64,000 nt of DNA, taken from the NCBI GenBank assembly GCA_963682025.1, contig OY821520.1:186917528-186981527 (forward strand). The letters run 5' to 3'. The notes beneath the pieces were generated by a model. The model searched no databases. It saw only the letters and a program-made list of their open reading frames with translations, and was not told the origin of the DNA. This DNA comes from Cordilura impudica. Lineage: Eukaryota; Arthropoda; Insecta; Diptera; Scathophagidae. Position 1 is the stretch's first letter; each line of letters begins with the position of its first letter. Positions 32,801 through 38,169 of the stretch are shown one piece after another. The position numbers and the translations under genes were made by a program.

Positions 32801-34093
32801 CTAAACATTTTTCACTATTTTTATATTTTTATATCATTTTTGATCAGAGTATCTTTATAGTTTCGAGCGTCCTTCCACGGCTATTAGCCATAGAGATTCT
32901 AAATTCAATGCCAACCTGCTCGTAATATTGACAAACCATATTTTCCTGATTTTACCCAGATGGTAAATGATTTACTTTGTGAAAGAGCGTGATTTCAACA
33001 GACAGACGGACATCGCTATATCGCTTCAAGTTGTTATAAGGATCCAGAATATATATTTCGATGCGTTACAAACGAAATGACAAACTGATATATACCCTCT
33101 GTACAGTGATGTGGATGCAGTAATACAATCGATGAAATAATTACAAATTAAAGTGAAACATAGGAATTGTATTCTTTTTGTACCCATGCGATTATAGTGG
33201 TAGCTAATGGGTTCCGTTTATTTATACTTGTCTTAATTCATATTTTGTATCAAATTCACCTCCAAAATAGAATTAAGCCTTTGAAGCTCTGTTTTAACAC
33301 TTATTAACCACACAAATTACACTTCTCACGTTACCTCAAATCAAGGTTGTCATTTAATTGAACAACTTAAATATCAATCAATTTAAAGATATTTATTAAA
33401 AATATATTAACAAACGTAATTGAAAATTAGTTAGCTCACCTGAAAACACCCACACCAACCACGTCTGCCTCGAAAAGCTGGCATTTTCTTTTGCTGTTGA
33501 TGTCTATAGAATTTTTGCAATGGTGTTTCACGTACCGAATCTGTATTGTTGTTGTTATTGCTATTGCTACTGTTGGCTGAGGCGTCCTTGCCACCACTAA
33601 ATTGATAACCAAATGTATAACCTAAAATATTATTGGCATAAAATGAGTTCCCAACGCCACCACCACCATCACCATCTCCTCTTTGATCTGACGTTGGATC
33701 GTTGGGATCGTTGGAATTGGCGCCGTTATGCTGTTGCCAGTAGCGCTGTAAATTGTGTAGACAATTAAGTTCCGGTAGACGAGCTTTTAATTGACTAAAA
33801 TCGAAACGCTGGTGAAAGGATGTAGATGAAGTATCGCTGGTAGCACTATTACTGGTATTATGAGTGTGATGATGATGACGATGATGTGAATGTTGTAAAT
33901 CGCTGTCGTTATTATTGCTGTGATTGCGTTGATGTTGTTGGTTGTGGTGTTGTTGCAATGCTTGTGTCTTCTGCTGTTGCAGGCTGGATGATTTTTGGAG
34001 TGTACTATCCGGTGTGGTTTGTAATGAATCGTTGTTGGCACTTAGTGTATCAGGTTCATTAGTACAACTACTTATAGGACACGACTGTAGAGT
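1948..34093 (-). CDS. DAAM: DAAM formin (Dishevelled-associated activator of morphogenesis), 10 coding exons visible
   Basis: Coding exons, 5' to 3' on the - strand, are 34093-33440, 16820-16272, 16202-15783, 15717-15540, 15479-14805, 14732-14527, 14463-14315, 14250-14089, 14018-13855 and 2804-1948. Every junction has GT/AG and phases agree. From the ATG at 33484 the product is 1134 aa. Order: GTPase-binding domain with [20 protein letters not shown] and [10 protein letters not shown] (about 25-200), FH3 (200-400), coiled coil (about 455-560), FH1 with proline runs of 7, 6, 6 and 5 (about 575-625), FH2 from about 637 with SFNWSKL and [15 protein letters not shown] (850 on), and [19 protein letters not shown] (1079 on). 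Formins of this type nucleate and elongate actin filaments; the DAD-FH3 contact autoinhibits them and Rho GTPase or Dishevelled relieves it (family knowledge; roles in planar polarity, tracheal cuticle, axons and sarcomeres in Drosophila). The frame is intact throughout. Confidence 0.97.
2805..3344 (-). other. DAAM last intron, 3' part: TTAGTAAA-rich sequence and inverted-repeat arm
   Basis: 2820-3020 repeats short motifs of the type TTAGTAAAATTTTG; a similar motif family recurs at the other end of the same intron (about 13705-13830). 3045-3236 is one arm of a long inverted repeat whose partner is 11722-11917. No gene was seen. Confidence 0.6.
3045..3236 (+). repeat. Left arm of ~190-bp inverted repeat
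   Basis: Reads AATACGTTTT, GACGATAACTACGAAAGTT, ACAAATAAGTTGTGGGGCTA and ATATTAAAATTATTGGTTACG. The same blocks occur in order on the opposite strand at 11722-11917, with roughly three quarters identity by eye. Confidence 0.8.
3346..3384 (+). repeat. Transib left terminus with 23-RSS-like layout
   Basis: Heptamer CACAGTG at 3346-3352, 23-bp spacer, nonamer-like GCAAAAATC at 3376-3384. The RAG 23-RSS consensus is CACAGTG, 23 bp, ACAAAAACC. Confidence 0.85.
4319..6239 (+). pseudogene. Transib transposase (RAG1-related DDE recombinase), frameshifted
   Basis: Three open segments (4253-4984, 5015-5662, 5649-6239) together cover a Transib transposase. The catalytic triad is present: Asp in CDGSSGQS (codon 5063-5065), Asp in NSNDGNTSR (5715-5717), Glu in [16 protein letters not shown] (6006-6008), which aligns with the RAG1 SEGNESGNKLFRRFR block. 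CPICKKSQ is a zinc-binding pair typical of the insert, and [11 protein letters not shown] precedes the Glu. Breaks: a TGA at 4982 in a region where another frame (4950-5010) looks more coding-like, so two small indels are likely, and a T8 homopolymer slip near 5652-5659. The likely start is the ATG at 4319 ([14 protein letters not shown]); the longer frame start at 4253 is weaker. The homopolymer break could be a sequencing error. Confidence 0.9.
6522..6559 (-). repeat. Transib right terminus with RSS-like layout (22-bp spacer)
   Basis: Read on the - strand: CACAGTG, a 22-bp spacer containing GCGCC and a T6 run, then GCAAAAATC. Only the first 12 bp and the nonamer block match the left end. 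Confidence 0.85.
6565..6954. other. Intronic sequence with a hairpin repeat
   Basis: No gene. It contains the inverted repeat described at 6718-6932; the rest is AT-rich intron. Confidence 0.5.
6718..6932. repeat. Hairpin/foldback element (possible MITE)
   Basis: About 60-bp arms face each other: TCAAACGGAGTCTGCTCGGT at 6739 on + and its complement ending near 6910, with matching flanks (AGAATT...ACCA / TGGTCCAATTCT). The loop is about 80 bp. No coding capacity. No target duplication could be assigned by eye. Confidence 0.75.
6955..7680 (-). mobile_element. DINE-1-like element (HINE-1 family), reverse copy
   Basis: Reads backwards through the family plan: AAATAAG-type 3' block, TTCATATCGGGTGCTATATT, CGATTTTCACCAATTTCAAT, the GGACGGACGGAC tetranucleotide run near 7563-7585, and the subterminal CCATAGTGGTATAGGGTATA at 7661-7680. 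The terminal hairpin block is missing, so it is truncated at its 3' end. Confidence 0.8.
7822..8322 (+). mobile_element. DINE-1-like element (HINE-1 family), partial
   Basis: Forward orientation: TGAGTCGATTTAGCCATGAT, GTCCGTCTGTCTGTGTGTCC, TCGGCCATGGGACGAATGCT, to the ATTAATAAAAATTCCA block. Both termini are missing. It lies head to head with the reverse copy at 6955-7680, 141 bp apart. Confidence 0.75.
8323..9029. other. AT-rich intron, nothing recognised
   Basis: 8323-8560 is a run of TTTATT/ATAAAT-type sequence. 8570-8760 is less AT-rich (TCCAAGCGGTCATTTGGACCG is a short imperfect palindrome at 8566-8586) but matches nothing I know. 8760-9029 may be the 5' region of the decayed Transib copy that follows. 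Confidence 0.4.
9030..10620 (+). pseudogene. Second, divergent Transib transposase, decayed
   Basis: Fragments in several frames follow the same order as the element at 3346: [17 protein letters not shown] with the first Asp at 9379-9381; [11 protein letters not shown] with [17 protein letters not shown] (frame 9439-9906); TNYGNTACR (frame 9919-10284), where the second catalytic Asp is replaced by Tyr (TAT at 10036-10038); VHTLLIHSK and [16 protein letters not shown] with Glu at 10328-10330 (frame 10235-10483). The sequence differs enough from the first copy to be a separate lineage. Termini with CACAGTG were not found, so the ends are approximate. Confidence 0.85.
10621..11220. other. Intron, nothing recognised
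   Basis: AT-rich DAAM intron between the decayed Transib and the Helitron. It may include the 3' flank of the Transib remnant. No repeat family was identified. Confidence 0.4.
11221..11606 (+). mobile_element. Non-autonomous canonical Helitron
   Basis: 386 bp with the classic Helitron ends: 5' TCTATAATAATAGGC after an A, and 3' ...TGCTAG before a T, with a hairpin CACTCGAATTTCGAGTG 11 bp upstream of CTAG. Insertion between A and T without target duplication is the Helitron rule. Four more copies occur in the window. There is no Rep/helicase coding sequence. Confidence 0.88.
11722..11917 (-). repeat. Right arm of ~190-bp inverted repeat
   Basis: Reverse complement of 3045-3236: TAGCCCCACAACTTATTTGT, AACTTTCGTAGTAATCGTC and AAACGTATT are visible in mirrored order. 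The two arms enclose 8.5 kb holding two Transib elements, DINE-like elements and a Helitron. Confidence 0.8.
11930..12995 (+). mobile_element. Decayed non-LTR retrotransposon, RNase H region and 3' end
   Basis: Broken coding frames include VYSDCYATV and [17 protein letters not shown] (around 12330-12460), which match the RNase H domain of I/R1/Loa-type LINEs (SDSxAAI and GxxGNExADxLA), and a downstream cysteine/His segment (12540-12780). The tail has GTGGTACCACAACGGATC near 12939 and CTAACCTAACCTAG near 12986, motifs seen at the 3' ends of such LINEs. Several stops; no reverse transcriptase remains. Clade assignment is uncertain. Confidence 0.6.
13075..13712 (+). mobile_element. DINE-1-like element (HINE-1 family), old copy
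   Basis: Contains TTATGAGTTTGTGCTCATGTT, CGAGTCGATTTAGTGATGTT, GTTCGTCCGTCCG, the ATTATCATATAGATCTTGG block and GCTGCTTCCCGATCTTCACT, in family order. It is more diverged than the copies in the first intron and lacks the 3' hairpin. Confidence 0.75.
13855..14018 (-). CDS. DAAM: DAAM exon: FH2
   Basis: 164 nt; acceptor CTCCGTAG and donor TTTAG|GTAATG. It encodes [17 protein letters not shown] and [18 protein letters not shown]. The final G completes the glycine of GNYMNRG in the last exon, which lies 11 kb away. Confidence 0.94.
14089..14250 (-). CDS. DAAM: DAAM exon: FH2
   Basis: 162 nt; acceptor GGTTCCAG and donor GTAGTT. It encodes [20 protein letters not shown] and ADRFLYEIS of the FH2 knob region. 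A poly(A) tract of about 22 bases sits directly in the downstream intron. Confidence 0.93.
14315..14463 (-). CDS. DAAM: DAAM exon: FH2, with tandem acceptor
   Basis: 149 nt as drawn. It encodes [16 protein letters not shown] and [20 protein letters not shown], which is FH2. Two in-frame acceptors lie 6 bp apart (TTGCAG then CAACAG), so two extra Gln residues may be included or skipped. Donor GTAAGT follows ATATCCAA. Confidence 0.92.
14527..14732 (-). CDS. DAAM: DAAM exon: FH1-FH2 junction (lasso)
   Basis: 206 nt. It encodes [20 protein letters not shown] followed by [20 protein letters not shown], the conserved start of FH2 (the lasso that ties the dimer), and ends at YQKNGVT with donor GTAAGT. 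Confidence 0.94.
14805..15479 (-). CDS. DAAM: DAAM exon: dimerisation/coiled coil and FH1
   Basis: 675 nt; enters with two bases, leaves with one. It encodes [20 protein letters not shown], a charged heptad region of about 100 residues ([20 protein letters not shown] onward), and then the FH1 domain with four proline runs of 5-7 residues. FH1 recruits profilin-actin for FH2. Donor ATGG|GTAAAT. Confidence 0.95.
15540..15717 (-). CDS. DAAM: DAAM exon: end of FH3
   Basis: 178 nt, phase 0 entry and one overhanging base at the exit. Acceptor is CCTTTAG, donor GTAAGC. It encodes [18 protein letters not shown] through LFQHLLLLP. The next intron is only 60 bp and stays open in this frame, so a naive frame search reads straight through it. 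Confidence 0.93.
15783..16202 (-). CDS. DAAM: DAAM exon: FH3 / diaphanous inhibitory domain
   Basis: 140 codons, phase 0; acceptor TTTTAATAG and donor GTAAGA. It encodes [20 protein letters not shown], then [20 protein letters not shown] and [20 protein letters not shown]. These are the helical repeats that receive the DAD in autoinhibited formins. Confidence 0.95.
16272..16820 (-). CDS. DAAM: DAAM exon: GTPase-binding domain
   Basis: 183 codons, phase 0 both ends; acceptor TTTGCCACAG at 16821 and donor GTAAGT at 16271. It encodes [14 protein letters not shown] through ALMNNS. This is the GBD with [14 protein letters not shown] and the KKWQIYC signature, followed by the start of the armadillo-like FH3 region ([19 protein letters not shown]). 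Confidence 0.95.
16821..17366 (-). other. DAAM first visible intron, 3' part
   Basis: Unique-looking AT-rich intron; no repeat or coding signal recognised. Confidence 0.5.
17367..18546 (-). pseudogene. mariner-family transposon, decayed
   Basis: On the - strand, fragments include [15 protein letters not shown] (the FxDExW-type first catalytic block, near 17940-18000), [21 protein letters not shown] (HxPYSPDL block with the expected Asp changed to Tyr, about 17600-17680) and a C-terminal stretch. Many stops and frameshifts. Ends resemble inverted repeats: AGTCAATAA on + near 17373 and TTATTGACT near 18536. Confidence in family is good; the exact ends are approximate. Confidence 0.75.
18547..19420. 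other. Intron, nothing recognised
   Basis: AT-rich; a poly(A) of about 18 at 19184-19201. No coding signal and no match to the repeat families found elsewhere in the window. Confidence 0.4.
19421..20175 (+). mobile_element. DINE-1-like element (HINE-1), full length
   Basis: Starts TTATACCCTATACCACTATG with a nearby GGTTTGGGTATA (subterminal inverted repeat), then TTCGATTTAACGATGGCCG, a (CCGT)n run, and ends with a perfect hairpin AGTCGGTCTAGACCGACT followed by ATAATTTTCTTACTTGTT. This plan (subterminal repeat, GTCY microsatellite, 3' hairpin, insertion at TT) is that of Drosophila DINE-1/INE-1, now regarded as a non-autonomous Helentron. Confidence 0.88.
20176..20702 (-). pseudogene. Tc1-like transposase fragment
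   Basis: On the - strand: a segment like an HTH region (near 20520-20700), then RxRLEYxK, VIFTDES followed by [15 protein letters not shown] (near 20340-20450), the DES catalytic block of Tc1 transposases, and a KVLKKWES tail. Stops are frequent. It lies exactly between two DINE-like copies. Confidence 0.7.
20703..21408 (+). mobile_element. DINE-1-like element (HINE-1), 5'-truncated
   Basis: Begins at TATACCGATCGAATCAGAAT without the ~90-bp 5' block, has GTCCGTCCGTCCGTCTGTGT, and ends in the intact hairpin and ACTTTCTTACTTGTT. Confidence 0.85.
21413..22535 (-). mobile_element. Non-autonomous Helitron carrying a nested DINE-like insertion
   Basis: 3' end CTAG at 21413-21416 (read on -) and 5' TC at 22534-22535 preceded by A. 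The two halves, 21413-21578 and 22345-22535, join to match the uninterrupted copy at 35541-35917. The terminal hairpin is damaged here (CTCGAAATTCTAG). Confidence 0.85.
21579..22344 (+). mobile_element. DINE-1-like element (HINE-1) inserted in a Helitron
   Basis: ATACCCTAAACCACTATGTGG start, GTCCGTCCGTCTGTGTGTCC, hairpin AGTCGGTCTAGACCGACT and TATTCTTACTTGTT end. The host Helitron sequence resumes immediately on both sides (compare with 35541-35917), giving a sequenced pre-insertion site. Confidence 0.9.
22536..23306. other. Intron with a DINE-like scrap
   Basis: 22815-22955 matches the 3' half of the HINE-1 family (TCATATCTGCAGGCC, ATCAAATTTGGTTTATGCTT) but is diverged. The rest is unrecognised; 23084-23130 resembles the left part of a mariner-like 5' region (TTATTTTTATTTAGTGTTTC, also at 50019). 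Confidence 0.5.
23307..24112 (+). mobile_element. DINE-1-like element (HINE-1), full length, long CCGT run
   Basis: Intact 5' block, eleven tandem GTCC/CCGT-type units at 23442-23490, intact hairpin and TTTTCTTACTTGTT end at 24112. About 30 bp near 23760 (before CCCCATATAG) are missing relative to the 19421 copy, a deletion shared with the 40745 and 43470 copies, so these three form a subfamily. Confidence 0.88.
24113..24872. other. Intron, nothing recognised
   Basis: AT-rich; no coding or repeat signal beyond simple A runs. TTAA at 24869-24872 is the left target site of the piggyBac-like remnant. Confidence 0.4.
24873..25969 (-). pseudogene. piggyBac-like element, internally deleted remnant
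   Basis: The left end reads TTAA|CCCTCCGATAAGTGGG; piggyBac elements end in CCC and insert at TTAA. On the - strand, 25712-25202 encodes an acidic N-terminal region ([18 protein letters not shown]) followed by [20 protein letters not shown] and RxxPGP, the N-terminal signature of piggyBac-like transposases. Then 25190-25080 gives [15 protein letters not shown], which resembles the central block before the catalytic Asp region. Between them most of the DDD domain is missing. The right end at AGAAGAG|TTAA (25970-25973) is degenerate and tentative. Confidence 0.65.
26030..26312 (-). mobile_element. 3' end of LINE copy 1
   Basis: Read on -, it ends in ATTTCTTGTTGTACTGCATT followed by an (AAAT)n/(AATT)n tail at 26038-26067. 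The sequence matches the 3' end of LINE copy 2 at 35400-35500. Its body continues at 29921 after a HINE-2 insertion. Confidence 0.7.
28447..29061. mobile_element. MITE with GGGCAATTCACAA termini
   Basis: 615 bp with inverted ends: GGGCAATTCACAACAGGTGT on the left and, on the opposite strand at the right, GGGCAATTCACAATGGGTAA, followed by related TTGTAT-rich arms. No transposase. Superfamily not assigned. Confidence 0.75.
29440..29780. repeat. Degenerate direct repeat inside HINE-2
   Basis: Two units of about 170 bp share the order CCGATTT, GATTTT, GTGAATCATT, a CTGC block and CGTCATCGTGA-like end. Roughly 60% similar by eye; a third, weaker unit may be at 29110-29280. Confidence 0.45.
30188..31712 (-). 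pseudogene. LINE copy 1 reverse transcriptase, one frameshift
   Basis: Two overlapping frames (31712-30591 and 30601-30188). Motifs in order: [80 protein letters not shown] (catalytic Asp-Asp), then [16 protein letters not shown] and LLYGCELF of the thumb/C-terminus. The frameshift is just after KAMVIGN. The sequence is otherwise open for over 500 codons, so this copy is fairly young. Confidence 0.92.
32037..32722 (-). pseudogene. LINE copy 1 endonuclease (APE) domain, frameshifted
   Basis: Fragments: [19 protein letters not shown], a CVSESWF block containing the catalytic Glu, [21 protein letters not shown], and LTGDFNANV (Asp/Asn pair). At least two frameshifts between 32495 and 32393 and a further break after 32040. 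Confidence 0.88.
32880..33118 (-). mobile_element. HINE-2 fragment
   Basis: CAACCTGCTCGTAATATTGACAA-type block, CAGACAGACGGACATCGCTA and ATATATACCCTCTGTACAGT; the same blocks occur in the 39868-40333 copy. The hairpin end is missing. It abuts the presumed 5' end of LINE copy 1. Confidence 0.65.
33119..33439 (-). other. DAAM intron, 5' part with donor
   Basis: Unremarkable AT-rich sequence ending at the GTGAGC donor of the MPAF exon. Confidence 0.5.
33440..34093 (-). CDS. DAAM: DAAM coding exon with short-isoform start and long N-terminal extension
   Basis: Phase 0 at both ends. The last 15 codons (ATG at 33482-33484) encode [15 protein letters not shown] and run into donor CAG|GTGAGC; this resembles the N-terminus of other DAAM proteins and is the best short-isoform start. 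Upstream the same frame stays open for 203 codons rich in Gln, Asn, His and Ser (for example HHRHHHH and NSNNNNN runs) with no ATG. It ends at a good acceptor (TTTGACCATTCCAG) at 34094, beyond which the frame hits a stop after two codons. Translating the extension therefore requires an upstream exon outside the window. The extension looks disordered. Drosophila is known to make long and short DAAM isoforms, which fits. Confidence 0.85.
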
Positions 34094-34562
34094 CTGGAAT
34101 GGTCAAACAAGGAAAATTCACATTATTATTAAATGAGTTATTAATATTTTTTTAAAAAGAATAGGAAAGTTACTTGACTCGATATGACTTCTTAGATATT
34201 TAAAAATATATAAAATATTTCTTCCTTTTTTTTTTTTTTTTTTGCTTATTTATGGTTATTGCTAAAGTTATTGTTTTCTATTATAAAACACATGTAAATA
34301 TTTGTGTAAATGTGTGTTTTTTTTTTTTTTTGAAAGTTGGTTTCTTTTCAAAACTTTTGCAACATGATTGTTGCGATTTGATATGTTGCAGTTAACATTT
34401 TTGTTCATTTGCAACGCGTGCTTTCAGACAATTAACCCCATGAATTTATTGGCAATAAAATAGTTTATAAATTTGGTGAAGTTTCTCAACTTGTAAATAC
34501 TAAAAACAGATCAAAATATAAACAAAGAATTGTAGGACTACGTTTAGTTTGTATATAAACTT
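34094..34562 (-). other. Upstream DAAM intron (presumed)
   Basis: Starts with the acceptor of the long-isoform exon. It includes T runs at 34228-34243 and 34318-34331. No exon or promoter could be supported. Confidence 0.45.
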
Positions 34563-35262
34563 GCTACAAAAAGTATCCGTACACTTGAATATGCGATTTT
34601 AAAAATATTAATAAAAATTTTGATAAAATACTTTGAATTACGAACTTTTTTCCATTGAGAATTTAACTTGTTTTTCAAAAAGTTTACGGAACGTTTCTAC
34701 TTAATTTCTTTTACAATACAAAAGACGAAGTATGGCAACTACATATAAGTGACAGAAAAAGTAATCGTACGTTTACAATTAGAGGAATCCTATGAATTAT
34801 GCAACGATGTACATGTCTGTTACATCGATTTTATTTTAGTAGAGACATACTTGGAATTTATATTTTGAGATGAATCCCAAGTTCAAAGATATTGATGCTT
34901 ACGACAGAAAAATTATCCTAAAGTTTTTAAATGAGGGTAAATATTTTTGTGAAATAGCACGGATCATAGGCAATTCAATTTTGTCAAAACTAACTGAACG
35001 CGAAAAGTGAACTATTTTGGTGTCAGTAAAATAGAATCCCAGAATTACTGCTTCCCAAATCTGTTCAAAAATCAAAGAATCCAAAAGGTCCAAAAGTGAA
35101 ATGGATTTCCTACAAGTTACTAGCTTAAACAATATTTAATGTAAATCTAGTTGTTTTGTATTAATAAGAAAAAGTATTCGTAATAAGAAAAAGTATTCGT
35201 ACTAAGTACACTTGGTAGAAAAAGAAAAAGTAATCGTACTTTTTCTCATACGTTTTTTCTTT
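34563..35262 (+). mobile_element. Tc1-like element, internally deleted
   Basis: AAAAGTATCCGTACACTTG near the left and AAAAAGTAATCGTACTTTTT near the right are Tc1-type terminal motifs. From the ATG at 34870, MNPKFKDIDAYDRKIILKFL and NEGKYFCEIARIIGNS give a Tc1 N-terminal helix-turn-helix, after which the frame ends; the DDE domain is absent. Confidence 0.65.
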
Positions 35263-35399
35263 TTTTTAGTTTGTTGCCGGCATCAAATTTGTTTAAAAAA
35301 AAATAAATAGCTTAATAATTTATTGAAAAAAATAACAATTCAACGTAGTTAATATTTTCTTCTTTTTTTCGTAGTATGAAAGTTTTAATTTTGGTGTAC

Positions 35400-37764
35400 A
35401 AATATTTATTTATTTATTTATTTATTGTGCTTTCCTGTACAACAAGAAATTTATTCTTATAATTACAGTACAGGATTAATTAATTATAAGGGTACAATGT
35501 GCTGATATAAATGAAATTAATTACATATATTAATTATTTACTAGCAGATTTCAGCCCTTGAAATTTCGAGTGCAAATTCTAGGAAATTTTATTTTTTCAT
35601 GAAGTAAAGACCCTAAAGCTGTGCTAATCAATTATAGCCAATTCACAAATCCACACAAAAAAAAAACTCATTTTTATTACAAACATATTAACAAATTTAA
35701 TGAACACACACATAGCATTGTATTATTGCATGTATGTGTTAGTAGCAACTTTAAATGCAATTTACTCAAAATAAAGGAAAAAATTAAAAATCTGTAAATC
35801 TGCAAGACGGCTAAAAAGAAATACCTTTCAAATAATATACGTTTGGTCAAAATCGGGATAAAACGGTAGAACTAAACATCGGTCACAAGAAATCGCCTAG
35901 CCTATTAATATTATAGATAAAATAAAATAACAAAAAATTAAAAATAACAAAAAAATAAAAATAAAATACAAAAATTTCTAAGATTTTACTATGCAAAATA
36001 ATCAAAAATTTGTTTTGTTTTTTAAAAGTCTTGCGTTGCTTGTTAGTTGATAAGTTTGTGGAAGTGCATTCCAAAGACGAACTCCGTACACAAAGAATTG
36101 CTGTTCTGAGACAAGTGTCATAAGAATAGGAGTTATGAGCTTTCTTCCTCTATCAGATCTGGCAAATTGCAATTTTTCGAATAGATAGCTAGGCTTTTTT
36201 TGTGTAAATAATTTTGTGCATAAAAATTAGAACTCTAATTTTTAAAAGATTATCAAAAGACACACCAAATAGTCTTACAGAGAAGGGACTTATATTAGAA
36301 TATCTTCTTAAACCAAAAACATAACGAATAACGAATTATTATATGCAATATTGAGACGACGTTTGCTCGAGGAGTCGCAATTAGCAAACATTTCACGGCC
36401 GTACAAAAGTCCAGGAATAACTAATATAGTTTTGGCTAGTAAAATTCTTACTTTCAAAGGTGTGAAATATTGTGTTGACCAAAGAGATCTCAGTTTAACG
36501 TGAGTTTGCCCACTACTTATTTATATGATTTGACCACGATAAAGAGCTGTTAAAGATAATACCTAAATTTTTGGCAGAACAAACAATATGAATATTTTGA
36601 CCGTTAATTGTAATATCATGAACCATGGGTGGTTGTTTAGACCGTTTACTTATCATCAAACATTTAGATTTTAGTGGGTTTAAAAAGAGCTGGTTGGCCG
36701 TAGCCCAATGATGGGTATTATTTAAATCCTCTTCGAGTTTCCCTATATTGTGATTAATTGTGATAATTGTGATTATAACTGCACGTCATCGGCGTACATA
36801 TGAATTTTGCAATGGAGAAGTTGTGAAGGTAGATCATTAGCATAGGAGAAAAGGCAAAGGCCCTAGGATGGATCCCTGGGGCACTCCTAGGTAGGATCGA
36901 AACAGATTTACAGATGATGAAGAGAAATTAAAAAGATGTTTCAGCTTATTACATAGCATTAAGTGGTCGACAGTATCGAAAGACAAAAAAATGAACTTTA
37001 TTATCATTCAGTTCCTTTCTACCTTATGTTTTCAGTTACTTCAGTCAAAGCAGTAACACAACTATGATTAGATCGAAAACCTGATTGTATATTTGCCAAC
37101 AAACCAATCTAATTTATGTAAGTGGTTATTTCTTTGTGAAGGAGCTTTTCGAGTACTTTTGAAAAGTAACACAGGATTGCTATGGGGCGGTATTCGTTAG
37201 TAGATTTAGGAACAGGAATTATTTTGGCATGTCTCCATTTGTAAGGAAAAGTGCTTGTGGTTATAATTGAGTTAAAGAAATGTGTTAAATAAGGCAAGAG
37301 AAAATACTGGCTGAATGTTATCTTGTCCGATTGCATTAGACTTAGCACCAATAATACTAAGATAAACATCTTCATGAGTTACACACGAAAATTCAAAATA
37401 ATTAATGGAGACATTATCATTGTTAAAATTATAAAATGAGGAGTTGTTGTTGTTTATTACTGGTAAATTACTGAAGACTGAGTTTAACTCATTGACATCA
37501 ATACTGTTTGCTATCAACACTTTTAATGCCTTTCCCTATACCAATATCACGAACGCGTTTCCAGGTTTGCCGTGAGTCCATAGCGGACTCAAAACGCCTT
37601 GAATAATAGACCGATTTAGCTTTTCTAATGCTGTCGTTTTCTACCAAGTGTACTTAGTACTTTCATTAGGTCTGTTAAAAAACCACCCGCTACCTCGACA
37701 ACATTTTGGCAAGTGGAATTTTTACTTTCATTGTTCTTAAAATTTTCAAAGCTTTTTATTATAA
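35400..37764 (-). mobile_element. Non-LTR retrotransposon, LINE copy 2, decayed
   Basis: The 3' end has TTTCTTGTTGTACAGGAAAG and an (AAAT)n tail (35402-35427, read on -). The body shows NSIDVNELNSVFSNLPV (37520-37272), IIPVPKSTNEYRPIAILCYF (37109-37375), a [11 protein letters not shown] block near 36860-36900 and YADDVQ near 36778-36797. It is related to copy 1 but clearly diverged, with many stops. A Helitron (35541-35917) is inserted in its 3' region. Confidence 0.82.
35541..35917 (-). mobile_element. Non-autonomous Helitron, intact ends
   Basis: 377 bp. Read on -: A|TCTATAATATTAATAGGC at the 5' end and a GCACTCGAAATTTCAAGGGC hairpin region before CTGCTAG|T at the 3' end. It is the uninterrupted reference for the copy at 21413-22535 and sits inside LINE copy 2. 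Confidence 0.9.
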
Positions 37765-38169
37765 CTAGCAGATTCCAGCGCTCGAAATTCGAGTGCAATT
37801 TCTATGCATTTTTATTTCTCAACTTAGCCAATTCGCAAACCAACACTTTTTTGGTTTATTATTGTTGTGAATGAAGAAAACAAACTCATTAACAAACACT
37901 TTAACAAATTTAATAAACACATACATAACAAACGTATAATTTTATGTATGTGTTAACATACGTATAATTTTATGTATGTGTTAAAAGCAACTTTAAATGC
38001 AATTTACTCAAAAAAAAAAAATAAATAAATAAATAAATAAAAATCTGTAAATCTGGTGAATTAGCTAAAGAAATACCTTTCAAATAATATAATTTTGATC
38101 AAAATCGGAATAAAACGGTAAAACAAAACATCGGTAACAAGAAATCGCCTAGTCTATTAATATTATAGA
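37765..38169 (-). mobile_element. Non-autonomous Helitron
   Basis: CTAG at 37765-37768 (3' end on -) with hairpin CACTCGAATTTCGAGCG, and 5' TCTATAATATTAATAGAC at 38169. A 31-bp stretch (AACATACGTATAATTTTATG...) is tandemly duplicated near 37940-37985, and an (AAAT)n run lies at 38022-38042. Confidence 0.88.

Larger units (their letters stand above)
29921..32830 (-). mobile_element. APE-type non-LTR retrotransposon, LINE copy 1 (body)
   Basis: An apurinic-like endonuclease region is followed by reverse transcriptase, both on -. The 3' UTR runs on to 26030 across the HINE-2 insertion. No ORF1 was recognised; 5' limit near 32830 is approximate. The RT motifs and lack of RNase H suggest the Jockey/CR1/L2 group, which is an inference from pattern only. 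Confidence 0.85.
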
